DNA of 64,000 nucleotides from Sideroxydans lithotrophicus ES-1 (GTDB taxonomy: Bacteria > Pseudomonadota > Gammaproteobacteria > Burkholderiales > Gallionellaceae): NCBI RefSeq assembly GCF_000025705.1, contig NC_013959.1, forward strand, positions 1,992,001 to 2,056,000. Direction: 5' to 3'. Shown here in pieces: positions 37,946-46,404 of this stretch; within the stretch, counting starts at the first letter, position 1, and each line of letters opens with the position of its first letter. A program made the position numbers and the translations under genes. Below the pieces are notes generated by a model that saw nothing but the letters and a program-made list of their open reading frames with translations, searched no databases and was not told the DNA's origin.

Positions 37946-40369
37946 GTGCCAGAATCGGAACGATACAAGCGCCTGATAGAAGATTCCGGCGACGGCTACT
38001 GGGTAGTCGACCTCAAAGGCAGACTGCTGGAAGTCAATCAGGTCTATGCCAGGATGGCCGGCTACTCCGCCGACGAGCTCGTGAACAGGCATGTCTCCGA
38101 ACTCGATGCGCAGGATGACGAAGAAGCAGTGAAGGCACGCATGGAAAGACTGCTCGCCCAGGGCCACGACCGTTTTGAATCGCGGCATCGCCACAAGAAA
38201 GGACATTTGTTCGAGGTCGACGTGGCGATCAATTTCATACACGAATCGAACCGATTCCTCGTCTCGTTCCGGGACATCTCGGAACGGAACATGTATGAAC
38301 AGGCGTTGCGCGAGAGCGAAGAAAAATACCGCAGATTGTTCGAGAACGCGGGCGATCTTGCTTACGGCACCGATCTCAATGGCGCATTTACCGCGGTCAG
38401 CGAGTCGCTGCTGACGGTAACCGGATATGGCCGCAACGAATTGATCAATGCCCCGATCAGCAAGATTCTGACGCCGGAAAATCTCGAACTGGCGCGCCGC
38501 ATGACTGCCGCGAAACTCGCTGCCGAAAAACAGGTGACTCGCTACGAACTGGAGATCACCAGCAAGGACGGACGGCAAATACCGCTGGAACTCGTCACCA
38601 CCCTCACCTACCGCAACGGGGTGCCGGTCGGCGTGCAGGGCATCGGTCGCGACATCAGCGAGCGCAAACGATTTGAAACTGATCTTCGTATTGCCGCGAC
38701 CGCCTTCGAATCGCAGGAAAGCCTGATGATCACCGATGCCAATAGCGTGATCCTGCGTGTCAACAATGCATTCTGTAAATGCACCGGATATACGACAGAG
38801 GAAGTCGTGGGGAAAACGCCGCGCATATTCAAGTCCGGGCGCCATGACAAGGAGTTCTATCGCGCGATGTGGGACAGTATTAATCGCACCGGAAGCTGGA
38901 AGGGAGAGATCTGGGACCGGCGCAAGAATGGCGAGACCTATCCAAAATGGCTCACCATCTCGGCGGTCAGGGGAAACGACGGCTGCGTCACCCATTACGT
39001 CGGCTCGCACGTCGACATCACCGAGCGCAAGGCAGCGGAGGAACAGATCCGGCGCCTGGCATTCCACGACCCGCTCACCCACCTGCCCAACAGGCAACTG
39101 CTGCTGGACCGGCTGCAGCAATCGCTGATCTCCACTGCCCGCAACGGCAAGAAGGGCGCATTGCTGTTCATCGACCTGGACAACTTCAAGACCCTCAACG
39201 ACACGCTGGGCCACGCCATGGGAGACATGCTGCTGCAACAGGCTGCCGAGCGGTTGACCAGTTGCATGCGCGAAGGCGACACCGTGGCACGGATCGGCGG
39301 CGACGAATTCGTGGTGATGCTGGAGGAGCTGAGCGGACAGGCCATCGAGGCGGCAGAACAGACCGAAGTGGTAGGCGAAAAGATACTTGCCGCCCTGAGC
39401 CAGCCGTATCACCTGGACAACCATACTTTCCGCAGCTCCGGCAGCATCGGCGCCACCCTCTTCAGCGGCGACCATCAGGAGGCCGAGGAACTCCTGAAAC
39501 AGGCGGACATTGCCATGTATCAGGCCAAGAAAGCCGACCGCAACACACTGCGTTTCTTCGACCACAAGATGCAGGATGCCATCAATGCCCGGGCTGAACT
39601 CGAAGCAGAATTGCACAAGGCACTCGAACACCAGCAATTCGAGTTGCACTACCAGATCCAGGTAGACTGCGCGAGCCGCGCATTGGGAGCCGAGGCATTG
39701 ATCCGCTGGAACCATCCCACGCGCGGTCTGGTAGCACCCGCACAATTCATTCCGCTGGCTGAAGAAACCGGACTGATCCTGCCCATAGGCCTTTGGGTGA
39801 TCGAGACGGCCTGCGCCCAGCTCCATGCGTGGGCGCGCGATGAAAAGACACGACACCTTGTGCTGGCGGTGAACATCAGCGCCCGCCAATTCCATCAGTC
39901 CGATTTCGTTGCCCAAGTGCGCGCGGCGGTGCAGCGAAATGCCATCGACCCGAACCTGTTCAAGCTGGAACTGACCGAAAGCCTGCTACTGGATGACACG
40001 GAGAAAACCGTTGCCACCATGAACGCACTGAAGGCAACCGGTGTCCAGTTATCGCTGGACGATTTCGGCACCGGCTATTCATCCCTGCAATACCTCAAGA
40101 TATTGCCGCTGAACCAGATCAAGATCGATCGCTCCTTTGTCAGGGACATCGCCACCGACCCCAACGATGCCGCCATCGTGCAGACCATCATCGCGATGGC
40201 CGGCACGTTAGGCCTGGACGTGATCGCGGAAGGGGTCGAGACCGAAGCGCAACTTGAGTTCCTTGATTTGCGCGGCTGCCATGCCTGCCAGGGTTACCTG
40301 TTTGGCAAACCGGTGTCGATCAGGGAATTCGAGTCATCGCTGGGCCAGAGTTCATCTGCCACAAGCTGA
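37946..40369 (+). CDS. Triple-PAS GGDEF-EAL protein
   Basis: 807 residues, no membrane helices. Three PAS domains (about 1-115, 125-240, 245-370; the second and third are closed by DISERK and DITERK), GGDEF about 375-540 with intact RIGGDEFVV and an RxxD (REGD) inhibitory site, EAL about 545-800 with GAEALIRWNHP and LDDFGTGYSSLQYLK. Both catalytic signatures are intact, so it could make or degrade c-di-GMP. GTG start with a weak ribosome site. The third PAS and the GGDEF-EAL part closely resemble the protein at 47302. Confidence 0.94.
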   Translation: MPESERYKRLIEDSGDGYWVVDLKGRLLEVNQVYARMAGYSADELVNRHVSELDAQDDEEAVKARMERLLAQGHDRFESRHRHKKGHLFEVDVAINFIHESNRFLVSFRDISERNMYEQALRESEEKYRRLFENAGDLAYGTDLNGAFTAVSESLLTVTGYGRNELINAPISKILTPENLELARRMTAAKLAAEKQVTRYELEITSKDGRQIPLELVTTLTYRNGVPVGVQGIGRDISERKRFETDLRIAATAFESQESLMITDANSVILRVNNAFCKCTGYTTEEVVGKTPRIFKSGRHDKEFYRAMWDSINRTGSWKGEIWDRRKNGETYPKWLTISAVRGNDGCVTHYVGSHVDITERKAAEEQIRRLAFHDPLTHLPNRQLLLDRLQQSLISTARNGKKGALLFIDLDNFKTLNDTLGHAMGDMLLQQAAERLTSCMREGDTVARIGGDEFVVMLEELSGQAIEAAEQTEVVGEKILAALSQPYHLDNHTFRSSGSIGATLFSGDHQEAEELLKQADIAMYQAKKADRNTLRFFDHKMQDAINARAELEAELHKALEHQQFELHYQIQVDCASRALGAEALIRWNHPTRGLVAPAQFIPLAEETGLILPIGLWVIETACAQLHAWARDEKTRHLVLAVNISARQFHQSDFVAQVRAAVQRNAIDPNLFKLELTESLLLDDTEKTVATMNALKATGVQLSLDDFGTGYSSLQYLKILPLNQIKIDRSFVRDIATDPNDAAIVQTIIAMAGTLGLDVIAEGVETEAQLEFLDLRGCHACQGYLFGKPVSIREFESSLGQSSSATS

Positions 40370-40603
40370 CAGCCACTTATCCGCGCGGTAGATGCGGCTA
40401 GCCGCGACCCGGTATTGCCCATGTGCAGTCCTTATCTGAGTACAGGTAGGTGAATTACTCCTTCGCAGGTATACCTCGACGCAGCCGATTGGCGTATTAT
40501 CAGGCCGGGTTCTTGTTTGCATTCCTGAACTTTCCGAACAGGAGCCAGTGGCGGCAGGACTATCACCATCAGTCAGAAAGTTCGACTACGGGAGGTCGCT
40601 ATC

Positions 40604-40729
40604 ATGAGCTTAGGATCATCATATGAAGAGCAAGACATGGATGAGCTTGAATTCAACATTGAGCTTAGCTGGCTGGCAGCACTTTCGTTTGTAATCGCCG
40701 ATATATGCCTGTCCATGCCTTGGTCGTAG
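40604..40729 (+). CDS. Possible 41-residue membrane microprotein
   Basis: An ATG with GGGAGG eight bases upstream opens 41 codons. The first half is acidic (EEQDMDELEF), the second is a hydrophobic helix (LAALSFVIADICLSM). It lies alone in a 490-bp gap between two real genes. Supported only by ribosome site and composition; it may be a gene remnant. Confidence 0.4.
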   Translation: MSLGSSYEEQDMDELEFNIELSWLAALSFVIADICLSMPWS

Positions 40730-40860
40730 CTGGTTCGTTCCACACAGTCTTTAACAGAAAACTCCGCCCCCTCAAGGGCATTCATTAAAGGCGATCGCCA
40801 ATCGCCTGGACTGCCCTCACCCGTACAAACCGCAAGCAATCAAACCAGGGAGACTTCAGG

Positions 40861-41538
40861 TTGAACGTAAGCCATACCGGCAGATGCCTGATTGCAGCTC
40901 TCGTCCTGCTTGCCTTGCCGTTTCATGGCGTGTACGCCGACGACTTCGATTCCTGGAACGAGTCCGGCTTCCAAAGCCACCCCGTCCGCAACAAACCAGG
41001 CTTCCATGCGGTAGAACGTCTGGGCATCACAGTTGGCGGAGACGTCATCTCCAAAGTCACCCGTGCGGATGGAACGTTCCGGGAGATCAGCGCTGGCGGA
41101 CTGTATCAGGCAGGCTTGGGCGCGCTCTATCGGTGGGATGCCATTCCGTTCTCCGCCGAACTGACCATCAACTACCACGTCAACTCCGACTACAACGGCA
41201 ACGACAATGCCTCGTTCCGGCGCAACCCGCTCGAAGCGCTGGTGTATTTCAACGGCATGGATCGTTTTCGCATCGGTGCAGGCATGCGCTATGTCTATGC
41301 GGCAAGGGCGATTTCCGTCCTCAACGGCGTGACGGAAAGGATCGCCTTTGCAAACGCAAGGGGCAGCATCGTCGAGATCGGCTACGAAGTGACGCCCTAC
41401 GGATGGATCAACCTGCGCTACGTAAAAGAACACTACACGATCGCGGCCTACTCCACCACAGCCACCATTTCCGTCCCGCCAAACACCGCACCATACGACG
41501 GCTCGCACTACGGCTTTTTCATCAGCTACGAATACTGA
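40861..41538 (+). CDS. Predicted outer-membrane or secreted beta protein
   Basis: 225 residues. TTG start with GGGAG eight bases upstream. Signal peptide ends at VYADD. The rest alternates polar and aromatic residues in strands (FSAELTINYHVNSDY, FRIGAGMRYVYAARAI, YGWINLRYVKEHYTI) and ends with aromatic FFISYEY, typical of outer-membrane beta-barrels. No specific family recognised. Just upstream of promoter copy B. Confidence 0.7.
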   Translation: MNVSHTGRCLIAALVLLALPFHGVYADDFDSWNESGFQSHPVRNKPGFHAVERLGITVGGDVISKVTRADGTFREISAGGLYQAGLGALYRWDAIPFSAELTINYHVNSDYNGNDNASFRRNPLEALVYFNGMDRFRIGAGMRYVYAARAISVLNGVTERIAFANARGSIVEIGYEVTPYGWINLRYVKEHYTIAAYSTTATISVPPNTAPYDGSHYGFFISYEY

Positions 41539-41576
41539 CCCATAGCGTGCGGTAACGCACAGACATCAAGACTCCG

Positions 41577-41610
41577 TTGACACCATCCAGCCAACTCCAA
41601 TAGAGTTCGT
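41577..41610 (+). promoter_or_regulatory. Conserved promoter/dyad element, copy B
   Basis: TTGACA at 41577-41582, 18-bp spacer, TAGAGT at 41601-41606, with perfect dyad AACTC-N5-GAGTT (41593-41607). 28 of 34 positions match copy C. The next ATG is at 41616, so a transcript from here would be nearly leaderless. Confidence 0.6.
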
Positions 41611-41615
41611 AAACC

Positions 41616-42224
41616 ATGTCGAATCTGTTAACAGCGATACAAGAGAAACAAAAGCAGGAAAACTACCGATCGGTGCGAAGGCTGCTGACCATATTGATCG
41701 GCTCGGTATTTTTCATCGAAATGGTTGTGATGGATATTCTGCTTTCGTTCACGCATATGTCCAAAATGGCAGATACCCTGGTGGATGCCACACTGCTTTC
41801 GCTGCTGCTGTTCCCCATCTTCTACTTCCTCATTTTTCGCCCCCTGACCAGGAACATCGCCGAGCGCGAAAAAACCGAGGCCGAATTGCGCATCGCCGCT
41901 GTCGCGTTCGAGATCAAGGACCCGACCATCATCACCGATGCCAGTGCAAACATCATCCGAGCCAACCAGAAGTTCCTGGAAAGGACCGGATATAACATTG
42001 ATGAGATCGTCGGCAAGAATCCCCGCATCTTCAAATCCGGGCTGCACAACAAGAAATTCTATGAACGGATGTGGCACCAGCTATTGCAGGAAGGCGCCTG
42101 GAGCGGCGAGATCCGCATCGCAACCAAGGAGGGGCGCATCCTCCACCCATTCTGGCTGACCATAACCGCGGTCAAGAATGCGCAACAGGAAACCACCCAT
42201 TACATCGGCATCTACAATTTCTGA
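41616..42224 (+). CDS. Membrane-anchored single-PAS protein without output domain
   Basis: 202 residues: two membrane helices (LTILIGSVFFIEMVVMDILL and LLSLLLFPIFYFLIF), a short linker (NIAEREKTEAELRIAAVAFE) and one PAS domain ending in TTHYIGIYNF. The PAS closely resembles the third PAS of the 37946 protein and the second of the 47302 protein (shared LRIAA.AFE entry, GKNPRI/KSG.H segment). It stops where those continue into GGDEF, so it looks like a truncated relative or a stand-alone sensor. No good ribosome site; see promoter copy B. Confidence 0.85.
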   Translation: MSNLLTAIQEKQKQENYRSVRRLLTILIGSVFFIEMVVMDILLSFTHMSKMADTLVDATLLSLLLFPIFYFLIFRPLTRNIAEREKTEAELRIAAVAFEIKDPTIITDASANIIRANQKFLERTGYNIDEIVGKNPRIFKSGLHNKKFYERMWHQLLQEGAWSGEIRIATKEGRILHPFWLTITAVKNAQQETTHYIGIYNF

Positions 42225-42294
42225 CAAAACAACCCGGCTTGTTAACCAAAATTTAACGCCTGTCTGGCAAGCACAAATTCCGCAGTCAACTTCA

Positions 42295-42328
42295 TTGACA
42301 CCCCCCGACCAACTCAAATAAAGTTCGT
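42295..42328 (+). promoter_or_regulatory. Conserved promoter/dyad element, copy C
   Basis: TTGACA at 42295-42300, 18-bp spacer, TAAAGT at 42319-42324, dyad AACT-N7-AGTT (42311-42325). Leader of about 145 bases to the ATG at 42476. Two TTAAC sites 11 bp apart (42242-42257) lie upstream. Confidence 0.6.
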
Positions 42329-42475
42329 CCCACTTGCAGATCCCGCACACGCACATCGCACCGCAAGCACGGTGCGAGGCTCACGGCGGAATTCCCGGAA
42401 CAGGAGGCTGGCGCAAGTCGACACCCGCACGAGCGGAAGGATGTCGACACCAACACATGTTCAAAAGGGAGAGCA

Positions 42476-42883
42476 ATGCAGCGAATATTGTTGTCGAGCA
42501 TTCTTGCACTGATAGCCGCAACAGCACAGGCAGACATTTTCAAGTGCAAGACACCTGAAGGCTTCGACTATTCGGAACAACCATGTCCGGCAGGCAACTC
42601 ATCCGGCGCGGTTCGAACCATACAAGCCACCAGCCAACGACAATCAACAGATTCAGGCGACAGCAATGTCGATAACGTTCCCTTGCCCGTTCCCGCTACC
42701 CAGCGCAGCACCTATATCGCATACCAGCCCAAACCCAACCCAAAGGCTTTTGTGATTTACGACGATGGACGCGTGATGAACATCTCCGGCAATTCGCAGC
42801 AATTCGTCGATCAAAGACTGGCTGCATTGGATGCCGGATGCTCACCCTACTCGGTAAACGGCAATGTCGTGAGGTTGAAATGA
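42476..42883 (+). CDS. DUF4124-type secreted protein
   Basis: 135 residues. AAAAGGGAGAG precedes the ATG. Signal peptide cut after AQA (residue 19). The mature start DIFKCKTPEGFDYSEQPCP is the DUF4124 pattern (K/YKC...G...YSD.PC). A Gln/Ser/Thr linker and a C-terminal half (KAFVIYDDGRVMNISGN ... DAGCSPY) follow. Periplasmic, function unknown. Followed at 25 bp by the KTSC gene. Confidence 0.82.
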   Translation: MQRILLSSILALIAATAQADIFKCKTPEGFDYSEQPCPAGNSSGAVRTIQATSQRQSTDSGDSNVDNVPLPVPATQRSTYIAYQPKPNPKAFVIYDDGRVMNISGNSQQFVDQRLAALDAGCSPYSVNGNVVRLK

Positions 42884-42908
42884 TGGAACCAACCTGCGCC
42901 CAATAGAT

Positions 42909-43172
42909 ATGGAAATAAAGAAGATCAATTCCGGCAAGCTGCGCGCCATCGGCTACGACACGAGAGCGCGCATCCTGCAGGTGCAACTCGACAACGGCGA
43001 CACGCTGCAATACAGCGGCGTTGGTGAAGACATTTGGCGTCGGCTCAGCAGCTCCGGTGCGGCCTGGAGTTTTTATCGCGACAATATCGAAGAGGAATTC
43101 ACCGTGAAGAAAGTTTCAGGCGGCACATCTGCGGGAAAAAATCCGCTGGATGATCTGTTTGGTCAAAAATAA
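42909..43172 (+). CDS. KTSC-domain protein
   Basis: 87-residue soluble protein. KINSGKLRAIGYDTRARILQVQLDNGD, YSGVGEDIWRRLSSSGAAWSFYRDNI match the small KTSC domain (key positions IGYD, L.V...NG, Y.GV...W..L..S.S...FY.D.I). KTSC was named from the C-terminus of lysyl-tRNA synthetases; its role as a free protein is unknown. Starts 25 bp after the DUF4124 gene. Confidence 0.85.
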   Translation: MEIKKINSGKLRAIGYDTRARILQVQLDNGDTLQYSGVGEDIWRRLSSSGAAWSFYRDNIEEEFTVKKVSGGTSAGKNPLDDLFGQK

Positions 43173-43179
43173 AGCGTTG

Positions 43180-43554
43180 ATGCCCATGAAACCAGCCAAG
43201 GATATTCCGGATAGTTACAAAAGCCCATCGCTCCGCCGCTGGCGAGTGATGGAAACTTTATCGCACAGGGGAGCGGTCAAGCGCCATGTCTATGGGCATG
43301 ACATAACGAATGACACTGCCCGTGTATCCACCAGCATCAAAGAGTTCGATCGGGAATCCATGACTATCACCACTCACAGCGGCTCGATATACAAGTTATT
43401 GGGCGCGCCCGGCCACTCTCGCGGAGGTACGATCGCCTGGAAAGTTTGGTGCAGCAATAATGATATCCACGCAGAGAAGGACGTGACCAGGGAATATTTT
43501 GACATCGACAAGTTGTTCTCCAATGGATCGACCAACGACGTCATCCCCAAGTAG
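43180..43554 (+). CDS. Small soluble protein, unknown
   Basis: 124 residues from the ATG at 43180 (43186 is an alternative), only 7 bp after the KTSC gene. No signal peptide or membrane helix. Basic N-terminal half (SLRRWRVMETLSHRGAVKRHVYGHD) and a segment TTHSGSIYKLLGAPGHS. The tight spacing suggests an operon with the KTSC gene. No family recognised. Confidence 0.65.
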   Translation: MPMKPAKDIPDSYKSPSLRRWRVMETLSHRGAVKRHVYGHDITNDTARVSTSIKEFDRESMTITTHSGSIYKLLGAPGHSRGGTIAWKVWCSNNDIHAEKDVTREYFDIDKLFSNGSTNDVIPK

Positions 43555-43629
43555 ATTGCGCACTGATGGCATCAGCATCGACTCCGGTACAATCGCAGCC
43601 TGCACGTTTTTCCAATCTGATTATCCAAC

Positions 43630-44205
43630 ATGACCGATTACAACATTTGCATCGGCATGCCGACGGTGGAAGCACTCCATCTTGGCAAACCCGTCACCAT
43701 CCAGCGCGAACAGAACCCTGCCGCAATCATTCGGGCCGACTATGCCCCTACTGCACGCAAGTGCCCGCCCTACTGCATCCAGCCGATGCAGCTGGCGCCG
43801 GGAGTGGAGACACTGGGCGAACTTGAAGTGCTGGACTGCCTGAAGCGCATACGCGAGGGCGAACGCAATCTCATGGTCGTCGATTCGCGCACGCCGGACT
43901 GGTATGCGAAAGGCACCATTCCCGGTGCAGCCAACATCCCTTATGCGCAGAACATGGCTGGAGAAGCCACCGACCTGCCCGGCCTGAAAAGGACGCTGAT
44001 CGAATCGTTCGGCGTGAAGGAGACTGCCGGGGCTTACGACTTCAGCAACGCTTGCACGCTCGCCGTCTTTTGCAATGGCCCTTGGTGCGGGCAGACACCG
44101 AACTATATCCGCACCCTGCTTTCTTTGGGTTACCCGGCAAGCAAATTGAAATGGTATCGCGGCGGCATGCAGGACTGGTGCTCACTGGGACTCACGGTGA
44201 TCTGA
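43630..44205 (+). CDS. Rhodanese-like protein
   Basis: 191 residues, cytoplasmic. An N-terminal extension of about 70 residues precedes a rhodanese domain: LMVVDSRTPDWYAKGTIPGAANIPY, then active-site Cys in FCNGPWCGQTPNYI and closing KLKWYRGGMQDW. Likely sulfur or selenium transfer, or a persulfide carrier; the substrate is not inferable. The extension includes ARKCPPYCIQP with two Cys that might bind metal or form a disulfide. Confidence 0.9.
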   Translation: MTDYNICIGMPTVEALHLGKPVTIQREQNPAAIIRADYAPTARKCPPYCIQPMQLAPGVETLGELEVLDCLKRIREGERNLMVVDSRTPDWYAKGTIPGAANIPYAQNMAGEATDLPGLKRTLIESFGVKETAGAYDFSNACTLAVFCNGPWCGQTPNYIRTLLSLGYPASKLKWYRGGMQDWCSLGLTVI

Positions 44206-44297
44206 CCTCCACATGCGGGAGCGGTCGATATCACAACACCTTTTCGCCAAAGACCGAAGAACGTCGGGTCAAGCCGACAAAGGCTCCCTGCCGTCTT

Positions 44298-44729
44298 TCA
44301 GGAAGTGATGTAGCGTTCCATCTGCTCGATGATGAAATCCTGGTCGGAAAGCCTTGCCTTGACCAGGTCTCCGATCGAGACGATACCCAGAATGTTCTTC
44401 TGGTCGTCCAGTACCGGCAAGTGGCGGAAGAACCTCTCAGTCATCAACGCCAGACATTGGGAAACCCCCATTGCCGTCGTCACATAGCGCACTTTCGTGG
44501 ACATCACCTCTCTCACCAGGACTTCTTTCGGATTCAGGCATAGCGACGAGACCTTGTGCAGACAGTCGCGTTCGGTAAAGACGCCAATCAATTTGCCCTG
44601 CTCAACGACCATGACGGCGCCGATATCCCGTTCGCGCATCAGCACCAGCGCATAATGTACTGTGTCGTCGGGGGATACGGTGGTTAGAGGTTTGGTCTTT
44701 TCGGCAAGTATCTGTGCAATCGTTTTCAT
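44298..44729 (-). CDS. Tandem CBS-domain protein
   Basis: 143 residues consisting almost only of two CBS domains (LTTVSPDDTVHYALVLMRERDIGAVMVV and KVRYVTTAMGVSQCLALMTERFFRHLPVLDDQ). They typically bind adenosyl nucleotides and act as energy sensors. GGGGGG just upstream of the ATG acts as a strong ribosome site. No fused output domain. Convergent with the rhodanese gene. Confidence 0.93.
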   Translation of the reverse strand: MKTIAQILAEKTKPLTTVSPDDTVHYALVLMRERDIGAVMVVEQGKLIGVFTERDCLHKVSSLCLNPKEVLVREVMSTKVRYVTTAMGVSQCLALMTERFFRHLPVLDDQKNILGIVSIGDLVKARLSDQDFIIEQMERYITS

Positions 44730-44956
44730 GATGCCCCCCAATCTTGTTCTGATTATTGGTTAGCCAACTCATCAGGCCGATCTTTATTGCCCGATGCAAA
44801 TGCAAGGTTATTTCTACGCTTAAGCAGCATGTTTGTCGAGCAATTTGCAAGTCAAACAAAAGCCCATGAACTGTGTGTCGCAAAGACTCTGCATTGGCGA
44901 TGCAGCATACCGGTGCCGAATAATTCGAATGCCGAACCGATTTCGCAACTGGAATA

Positions 44957-44983
44957 AAAAAGGGCCGCAACGCGGCCCTTTTC
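44957..44983 (-). terminator. Terminator after pstS
   Basis: Minus strand: AGGGCCGC / GCGGCCCT stem, three-base loop, flanked by AAAA and TTTTTT. Lies 33-59 bases past the pstS stop. Confidence 0.9.
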
Positions 44984-45015
44984 ATTACTGCTGGCAACAA
45001 ATCTGCTGCTGCGGA

Positions 45016-46035
45016 TTAAACGCCCAGCTTGGTCTTGGTGTAGCTTTCGATCAGCTTGATAGTGGCTTCCGGCAGCGGCACGTAGTCAAGCTTGGCAGCC
45101 TGCTCTTGGCCGTTGTGCAGGAACCATTTTGCAAACTTGACCACCTTCGCATTGTCCTCTTTGGCAGAGTCAGTGCGCAGCAGGAAGTAGGTCGTGGCTG
45201 TCAGAGGCCAGCTTTCCGCACCCGGTGCATTGGTCATGATGGTGTAGAAGTCGCTGGCGTGAGCGAAGTCTGTCTTGGCCGATGCTGCCTGGAAGTGCTT
45301 GGGTGCTGGAGAAACGATCTTGCCTGCGCTGTTGACCATGCGTGTCCAGGTCAGGTGCGTCTGCATCGCGTAAGCGTATTCGTCATAGCCGATGGAACCC
45401 TTGACCTGAGCAACATAGGATGCAACGCCTTCGCTGCCCTTGCCGCCCATGCCTGCTGGCCATTGCACGGAAGTATTGGAACCCACTTTGTCCTTCCATT
45501 CCTGGCTGACCTTGGACAGGTAGTCGGTGAAGTAGAAAGTGGTACCGGAACCGTCAGCGCGATGCACAACGGTGATGTCCAGGTCAGGCAGGTGCAGTTT
45601 CGGATTCAGGGCTGTGATAGCCTTGTCGTTCCACTTGGTGATCTTGCCCATGTAGATGTCAGCCAGGACCTTGCCGTCCAGGATCATTTCGCCGGGCTTC
45701 ACGCCAGGCACGTTCACGATCGGGGTGATGCCGATGATCACGACGGGGAATTGCACCAGATTGGCTTCCTTGAGCTGATCAGGTGTCAATGGCATGTCGC
45801 TGTCGCCGAAATTGACAGTCTTTTCCTTGATCATCTTGATGCCGCCACCGGAGCCGATGGACTGGTAGTTGATCGAATTGCCGGTCTTGTCCTTGTAGGT
45901 GTTAGCCCATTGCGACAGAACCGGGTAGATCGCCGTGCTGCCTGCGCCAGTTACGTCATCTGCCATTGCGCTTGCGCTGATAACCAGTGCGCATACGCCC
46001 AGTGCTTTGGAAAGTGCTTTCAAGTTCATTTTCAT
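45016..46035 (-). CDS. pstS: Phosphate ABC transporter substrate-binding protein
   Basis: 339-residue periplasmic phosphate-binding protein. Signal peptide cut after SAMA (about residue 27). Mature start DDVTGAGSTAIYPVLSQWA, phosphate-site residues in GSGGGIKMI and HRADGSGTTFYFTDYLS, and the C-terminal PLPEATIKLIES are typical. AAGGA lies upstream of the ATG at 46035; a longer upstream frame was rejected. No pstC, pstA, pstB or phoU is adjacent, so it is an orphan copy. Confidence 0.95.
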   Translation of the reverse strand: MKMNLKALSKALGVCALVISASAMADDVTGAGSTAIYPVLSQWANTYKDKTGNSINYQSIGSGGGIKMIKEKTVNFGDSDMPLTPDQLKEANLVQFPVVIIGITPIVNVPGVKPGEMILDGKVLADIYMGKITKWNDKAITALNPKLHLPDLDITVVHRADGSGTTFYFTDYLSKVSQEWKDKVGSNTSVQWPAGMGGKGSEGVASYVAQVKGSIGYDEYAYAMQTHLTWTRMVNSAGKIVSPAPKHFQAASAKTDFAHASDFYTIMTNAPGAESWPLTATTYFLLRTDSAKEDNAKVVKFAKWFLHNGQEQAAKLDYVPLPEATIKLIESYTKTKLGV

Positions 46036-46404
46036 TCCGAGTTGTCCTTGTGTTGGAAGTGGAGGCGGCATTCTTGCATCGAATTGTTGCAGAAATATTT
46101 CATATAACTCCGCACACCAAATTAAGTTCGAATTTAACTCAGTCTTAACGCTCGATTGAGGCATGCCATAACAAATGGCCGCAAGTCCAGACAAGCCAGA
46201 AATAGACTGGTGTCCTAGCCAATACGAGACTTGCATGGTCGAGTATCTGCCCCAAAGGCATATGGACATTCGGCCGGTAAAGTCATATGTTGCTTTCAGG
46301 GCTGGCGGTTGATACAGGTTTTGTCCAGATATGTACCACACGGATTCCTCGACGCAACATGTCTGGCACGGCGTTTCATTTTAATAATCACTTCGGGAGT
46401 TATC
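46036..46404. other. Divergent intergenic region, 369 bp
   Basis: Lies between pstS (-) and the outer-membrane protein gene (+). Contains the TTAA repeats at 46121-46149; no other gene or clear promoter pair was found. Confidence 0.6.
46121..46149 (-). promoter_or_regulatory. TTAA repeats upstream of pstS, possible Pho-type site
   Basis: On the minus strand three GTTAA/CTTAA-like units occur with 11- and 12-bp spacing (TTAA at 46145, 46134, 46122). PhoB half-sites repeat every 11 bp, but the sequence does not match the CTGTCAT consensus, so this is only a candidate. Confidence 0.3.

Noticed and set aside
40789-40807. Hairpin AGGCGAT / ATCGCCT before the gene at 40861
   Set aside because: Only 7 bp and no T-run, so not called a terminator, although it resembles the GGCGACC family.
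40573-40839. 88-codon minus-strand frame
   Set aside because: No ribosome site, no recognisable segment; it overlaps the better-supported plus-strand microprotein.
42242-42257. Two TTAAC units 11 bp apart as integron attC core
   Set aside because: No integrase gene or paired core sites were found; a regulatory site is likelier but unproved.
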